Below are positions 60,794-64,000 of a stretch of 64,000 nt of DNA, one piece after another. Made by a program: the position numbers and the translations under genes. Origin of the DNA: Microbacterium hatanonis. GTDB lineage: Bacteria; Actinomycetota; Actinomycetes; Actinomycetales; Microbacteriaceae. The DNA is taken from assembly GCF_008017415.1 (NCBI RefSeq), contig NZ_VRSV01000001.1, positions 744,001 through 808,000 on the forward strand. The letters are read 5' to 3'. Each line of letters starts with the position of its first letter. Position 1 is the first letter of the stretch. The notes under the pieces were generated by a model. The model was not told where the DNA came from. It saw only the letters and a program-made list of their open reading frames with translations, and ran no database searches.

Positions 60794-61398
60794 CCGGCCG
60801 CACCCGAACCGCCTCGATCCGCCGCGCGACCAGCGAGTCGAGCGTGGAGCTGGAGCTGAACCTCGACGGGTCGGGCAAGAGCTCGATCGACACGTCGGTT
60901 CCGTTCTTCGACCACATGCTGACGGCGTTCGCGAAGCACTCGCTGACCGATCTCACCGTCCGCGCCGCGGGCGACACGCACATCGACGCCCACCACACCG
61001 TCGAGGACGTATCGATCGTGCTCGGCACGGCGATCCGCGAGGCTCTGGGCGACAAGGCCGGCATCTCGCGCTACGGCGACGCCCTCGTGCCGCTCGACGA
61101 GGCCCTCGCCCAGGCGGTCGTCGACATCAGCGGACGCCCCTATCTCGTGCACCTCGGCGAACCCGACGGGTTCGAGCAGCACCTCATCGGAGGGCACTTC
61201 ACCGGGTCGCTCGTGCGCCACACGTTCGAGGCGATCGCCTTCAACGGCGGTCTCACCGTGCACGTGCGCGTGCTCGGCGGCCGCGACCCGCACCACATCG
61301 CGGAGGCGGAGTACAAGGCGTTCGCGCGCGCATTCCGCCAGGCGAAGGCACTCGACCCGCTGATCGACGGCATCCCGAGCACGAAGGGCGCTCTGTGA
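60790..61398 (+). CDS. hisB: Imidazoleglycerol-phosphate dehydratase
   Basis: 202 residues from the ATG at 60790 (overlap ATGA with hisC). Manganese-binding His clusters [14 protein letters not shown] near residue 64 and [20 protein letters not shown] near 163 are complete. It is the monofunctional dehydratase, without phosphatase domain, as expected for actinobacteria. Overlaps hisH by four bases. Confidence 0.95.
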   Translation: MTGRTRTASIRRATSESSVELELNLDGSGKSSIDTSVPFFDHMLTAFAKHSLTDLTVRAAGDTHIDAHHTVEDVSIVLGTAIREALGDKAGISRYGDALVPLDEALAQAVVDISGRPYLVHLGEPDGFEQHLIGGHFTGSLVRHTFEAIAFNGGLTVHVRVLGGRDPHHIAEAEYKAFARAFRQAKALDPLIDGIPSTKGAL

Positions 61399-62045
61399 GC
61401 TCGCGTCCCCTCGTCGCGGTCCTCGACTACGGATCGGGCAACGTCCACTCGGCCGTCAAAGCGCTGGTGGCGGCCGGCGCCGATGCGCGTCTGACCCGCG
61501 ACCGCGATCTCGTGCTCGAGGCCGACGGCCTGGTCGTACCGGGGGTCGGGGCCTTCGAGGCCGTCATGGGCGCGCTCCGGGCTCACCGAGGGGGCGACCT
61601 GATCGATCGGCGTCTCGCGGGCGGACGCCCGGTGCTCGGCATCTGCGTCGGCATGCAGGTGCTGTTCGAACGCGGCGTCGAGCGCGGCGTCGACAGTGAG
61701 GGGCTGGGGGAGTGGCCGGGCGCGGTCACCCAGCTCGAGGCGCCGGTGCTCCCGCACATGGGGTGGAACACCGTTCGCCCCGATGCGGGGTCGCGCCTGT
61801 TCGCCGGCATCGAGCAGGAGCGCTTCTATTTCGTGCACTCGTACGCGGCCCAGCGCTGGGAGCTCGACGTGCAGCCGCCGTTCCCGGCGCCGGCGCTGAC
61901 CTGGTGCGACTACGGCGAGCCGTTCCTCGCTGCGGTCGAGAACGGTCCGCTGGCGGCGACGCAGTTCCACCCCGAGAAATCGGGGGATGCCGGCATCCGC
62001 CTGCTCGCCAATTGGATCGACGGCCTCGGCGCCGCTACTGTCTAA
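61395..62045 (+). CDS. hisH: Imidazole glycerol phosphate synthase, glutamine amidotransferase subunit
   Basis: 216 residues from a GTG. It supplies ammonia to HisF for ring closure. Class I amidotransferase triad: Cys in [10 protein letters not shown] near residue 77, His and Glu in TQFHPEKS near 192. [16 protein letters not shown] at the N-terminus is typical. hisF is not in this window, so it must be encoded elsewhere in the genome or beyond the edge. Confidence 0.95.
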   Translation: MSSRPLVAVLDYGSGNVHSAVKALVAAGADARLTRDRDLVLEADGLVVPGVGAFEAVMGALRAHRGGDLIDRRLAGGRPVLGICVGMQVLFERGVERGVDSEGLGEWPGAVTQLEAPVLPHMGWNTVRPDAGSRLFAGIEQERFYFVHSYAAQRWELDVQPPFPAPALTWCDYGEPFLAAVENGPLAATQFHPEKSGDAGIRLLANWIDGLGAATV

Positions 62046-62090
62046 CCTCGTGCCACAGCGAGCGACCGGCGTCCGCGTGCACGAGGAGCC

Positions 62091-62837
62091 ATGAACGATT
62101 TCGCGTCAACACCCGAGCTGATCCTCCTCCCCGCCGTCGATGTCGCAGGTGGCAAGGCCGTGCGGCTGACGCAGGGAGAAGCCGGAACAGAGACGAACTA
62201 CGGCGACCCGGTCGATGCGGCCGCCGACTTCGCGCGCCAGGGGGCGGGCTGGATTCATCTGGTCGACCTCGATGCGGCCTTCGGGCGCGGCAACAACACC
62301 GCTGTGATGCGCCGGGTGATCAAGCAGGTGCGCGGCGTGCAGGTGGAGCTGTCGGGCGGCATCCGCGACGACCGTTCCCTGGAGGCGGCGCTCGACAGCG
62401 GTGCGAGCCGCATCAACCTCGGCACCGCGGCGTTGGAGAACCCCGAGTGGGCAGCCGATGTCATCGGCCGCTACGGCGATGCGATCGCGGTCGGCCTGGA
62501 CGTGCGCGGCACGACCCTCGCCGCGCGTGGCTGGACGCGTGACGGCGGCGACCTGTGGACCGTGCTCGACCGGCTCGAAGACGCCGGCTGCAGCCGATAC
62601 GTCGTCACCGACGTGACGAAGGACGGCACGCTCAAGGGTCCGAACATCGAGCTCCTCCGCGAGATCGCGGAGCGCACTCCCAAGCCGGTCGTGGCCTCGG
62701 GCGGCGTCTCGAGCCTCGACGACATCGCGGCCCTCCGCGAGCTCGTCCCGCTCGGCGTCGAGGGCGCGATCGTGGGCAAGGCACTCTACGCCGGGGCGTT
62801 CACCCTGGCCGAGGCGCTGGATGTCGCCGGAGGCTGA
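62091..62837 (+). CDS. priA: Bifunctional HisA/TrpF isomerase (PriA)
   Basis: 248 residues. TIM barrel with [15 protein letters not shown] at the N-terminus, the catalytic Asp at about residue 16 and the second in [15 protein letters not shown] near 174. In actinobacteria without trpF this protein isomerises both ProFAR (histidine) and PRA (tryptophan), the PriA type. Dual function is assumed from lineage. A GAGGAG site precedes the ATG. sseB overlaps its end by 17 bases. Confidence 0.92.
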   Translation: MNDFASTPELILLPAVDVAGGKAVRLTQGEAGTETNYGDPVDAAADFARQGAGWIHLVDLDAAFGRGNNTAVMRRVIKQVRGVQVELSGGIRDDRSLEAALDSGASRINLGTAALENPEWAADVIGRYGDAIAVGLDVRGTTLAARGWTRDGGDLWTVLDRLEDAGCSRYVVTDVTKDGTLKGPNIELLREIAERTPKPVVASGGVSSLDDIAALRELVPLGVEGAIVGKALYAGAFTLAEALDVAGG

Positions 62838-63591
62838 CACTCCCGCGGGCGATTCCGCCGGGGTCCCCTGGGAGGGGCGCCGCTTCGAGGACAATCGCCA
62901 CGCGGCCGACGACGGCTCCGCCGATCCGGCGCTGCTGATCGCGTTGACCGCCGATGCCGGCGGTGCCCGTGATGCGCGCGCGGTCGTCGAGGCCTATCGC
63001 ACCGCTCGGCTGCTCATTCCGCTGGTCGCCGACAAGGGCGACGAGGGCGTGGGGCCGCATGGTCTCGTCGTCGACAAGACGCAGGAACTCTCCATCGTCA
63101 CTGTGGCCGCCCCCGATGGGCGCAAGGTGCTGCCGGTCTTCACGTCGGTGGACGCGATGAAGCGGTGGGATGCCGTGGCCAGGCCCATCCCCGCGGACGG
63201 GGTGCGCACGGCGGTCGCCGCCGCCGGCGACGACACGGAGCTGATCGTGATCGACCCGGGCTCGGATACCGAGTTCGTCCTTCGTCGGCCGGCCGTATGG
63301 GCGATCGGTCAGGGTATCGCGTGGGAGCCCAGCCACACGTCGGCCGAGGTGTTCACGGGATTGCAGCAGAGTGTCGGCGCCGAGCTCGCTGTGCTCGACT
63401 TCGCGGTCGAACCGGGTGACCCGACCGGCCGTCTGCGGGGGCCCGAGCTCATCGTGCACCTGCAGCTCATGCAGGGTCTCGAGCAGGACGAGCTCGATGC
63501 GGTCCTGGCCCGACTCGCCCGCCGCTGGGCCGCCGACGACCGCATCGCCGTGCTGGTCGATTCCCTCACGGTCAAGCTCCACCGCGAATAG
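62821..63591 (+). CDS. SseB family protein
   Basis: 256 residues. The SseB N-terminal domain is recognisable from [15 protein letters not shown] near residue 60, [14 protein letters not shown] near 103 and the following beta-rich part. A C-terminal region of about 100 residues follows. Its function is unsettled; in actinobacteria it constantly follows priA, suggesting a link to the his operon or to the downstream translation genes. Start overlaps priA by 17 bases. Confidence 0.87.
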   Translation: MSPEADTPAGDSAGVPWEGRRFEDNRHAADDGSADPALLIALTADAGGARDARAVVEAYRTARLLIPLVADKGDEGVGPHGLVVDKTQELSIVTVAAPDGRKVLPVFTSVDAMKRWDAVARPIPADGVRTAVAAAGDDTELIVIDPGSDTEFVLRRPAVWAIGQGIAWEPSHTSAEVFTGLQQSVGAELAVLDFAVEPGDPTGRLRGPELIVHLQLMQGLEQDELDAVLARLARRWAADDRIAVLVDSLTVKLHRE

Positions 63592-63666
63592 CCCCCGCGC
63601 AGCATCCCCCCTTCTTCATCTCGTCGGCTGTTCCGGGAAGCGTTCCGGGGCTCGACGGAGGGCGCA

Positions 63667-63728
63667 GGGATGTTCCCCTCGAGCCAATCGGGGTAGGGGC
63701 CCCTCTCTTGGTTCGAGGGGAACATCCC
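63667..63728. repeat. Long hairpin between the SseB and DUF1844 genes
   Basis: 21-base arms (63667-63687 and 63708-63728) with one mismatch, GGGATGTTCCCCTCGA type, enclosing a 20-base loop that contains a GGGG/CCCC pair. It lies 76 bases after the SseB stop between convergent genes, so it can serve as terminator in both directions; no T-run follows. Confidence 0.6.
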
Positions 63729-63787
63729 GGAGCCCGGAGTCGCAGCCCGCAGACCGGAACCCCGTCACGTCCTCCTGGAACGACGAG

Positions 63788-64000
63788 TCAGTTGACCGGC
63801 CCGGTCCACTTCTCGCCCGGCCCCTTGCCGATGGGGTCGGGGATGACGGATGCTTCGCGGAAGGCGAGCTGCAGCGAACGCAGGCCGTCGCGGAGCGACC
63901 GCGCGTGCATGTCGCTGATCTCGGGTGCGGCGGCGGTGATGAGGCCCGCGAGCGCGTTGATGAGCTTCCGAGCCTCGTCGAGGTCGGTCTGGTGCGCCGG
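63788..64000 (-). CDS. DUF1844 domain-containing protein, C-terminal part
   Basis: The frame enters from the right edge and ends at 63788, giving 70 C-terminal residues. LDEARKLINALAGLITAAAP and LRDGLRSLQLAFREAS match DUF1844, a small actinobacterial family of unknown function usually encoded next to infC and sseB. The tail ends in GEKWTGPVN. Confidence 0.82.
   Translation of the reverse strand, partial: PAHQTDLDEARKLINALAGLITAAAPEISDMHARSLRDGLRSLQLAFREASVIPDPIGKGPGEKWTGPVN

Noticed and set aside
1..64000. CRISPR arrays, tRNA or rRNA genes, transposases, prophage genes and attachment sites
   Set aside because: None seen on reading: no regular spaced repeats, no transposase- or integrase-like protein, no cloverleaf or rRNA-like stretch.

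Overview
This 64 kb window is chromosomal DNA from a high-GC actinobacterium, most likely Microbacterium or a close relative in the Microbacteriaceae. The GC content is high (about 70 percent by eye), and many genes start with GTG or TTG or carry a promoter hexamer immediately before the start codon. Lineage-typical gene orders are present: ftsK-pgsA-cinA-clgR-DUF3046-recA-recX, miaB-miaA-dapF-hflX, and lexA divergent from a LysM gene followed by hisC-hisB-hisH-priA-sseB. An Actino-pnp-type leader precedes pnp. I see no rRNA, tRNA, CRISPR array, insertion sequence, integrase or prophage gene. The window is core genome with one accessory-looking surface-protein island.

Layout. 1-7.0 kb: oligopeptidase B (cut by the left edge), a membrane-linked molybdopterin oxidoreductase, a metallophosphoesterase, aspartate ammonia-lyase, a fumarylacetoacetate hydrolase-type enzyme and a PrsW protease. 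7.0-10.1 kb: a thiamine salvage operon (thiM-thiE-thiD/tenA) behind a TPP riboswitch. 10.2-19.9 kb: FKBP isomerase, YceI, two transporters, rpsO, a 2-oxoglutarate/Fe oxygenase, a two-component flavin monooxygenase with its FMN reductase, a DNA/RNA endonuclease, a fructosamine kinase and a DedA protein. 20.0-28.6 kb: a glycosyltransferase fused to an SGNH hydrolase, small acidic proteins, a secreted transglycosylase-like protein, pnp with a long structured leader, an aldo/keto-reductase-fold protein lacking catalytic residues, a histidine phosphatase and a GNAT enzyme. 28.6-37.3 kb: lysine biosynthesis genes dapB and dapA, a thioredoxin/DUF4395 pair, OsmC, thyX and RNase J. 37.4-43.9 kb: ftsK through recX. 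43.9-50.6 kb: a large LAL-type LuxR regulator divergent from a four-gene SipW-type export island. 50.7-58.4 kb: miaB, miaA, dapF, a methyltransferase, hflX and an S9 peptidase. 58.4-64 kb: lexA and a LysM cell-division-inhibitor candidate, the histidine operon with sseB, and a DUF1844 gene cut by the right edge.

How the parts work together. DNA damage response: recA has a near-consensus LexA box, lexA itself is present, and the divergent LysM gene has a good promoter overlapped by a degenerate LexA box. Stress and proteolysis: clgR has a GGAAC-N18-GTT promoter of the SigH/SigR type. RNA turnover and processing: pnp, rnj, miaA, miaB and hflX. Cell surface: the SipW-type signal peptidase sits among two proteins with the AAWTD-E-W export motif and one LPATG-anchored protein, next to an AAA/LuxR regulator, with repeated palindromic elements in the shared promoter region. 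This island is the best candidate for an undescribed system, probably a regulated surface fibre or adhesin.

Non-coding structure. The 8-mer CAGCATCC/GGATGCTG occurs 19 times by my count (about 2 expected from base composition), twice as facing pairs in terminator-like hairpins. Four long hairpins of unknown role lie between genes. Two redox-related transcription units share an ATTC-N4-GAATACA element upstream.
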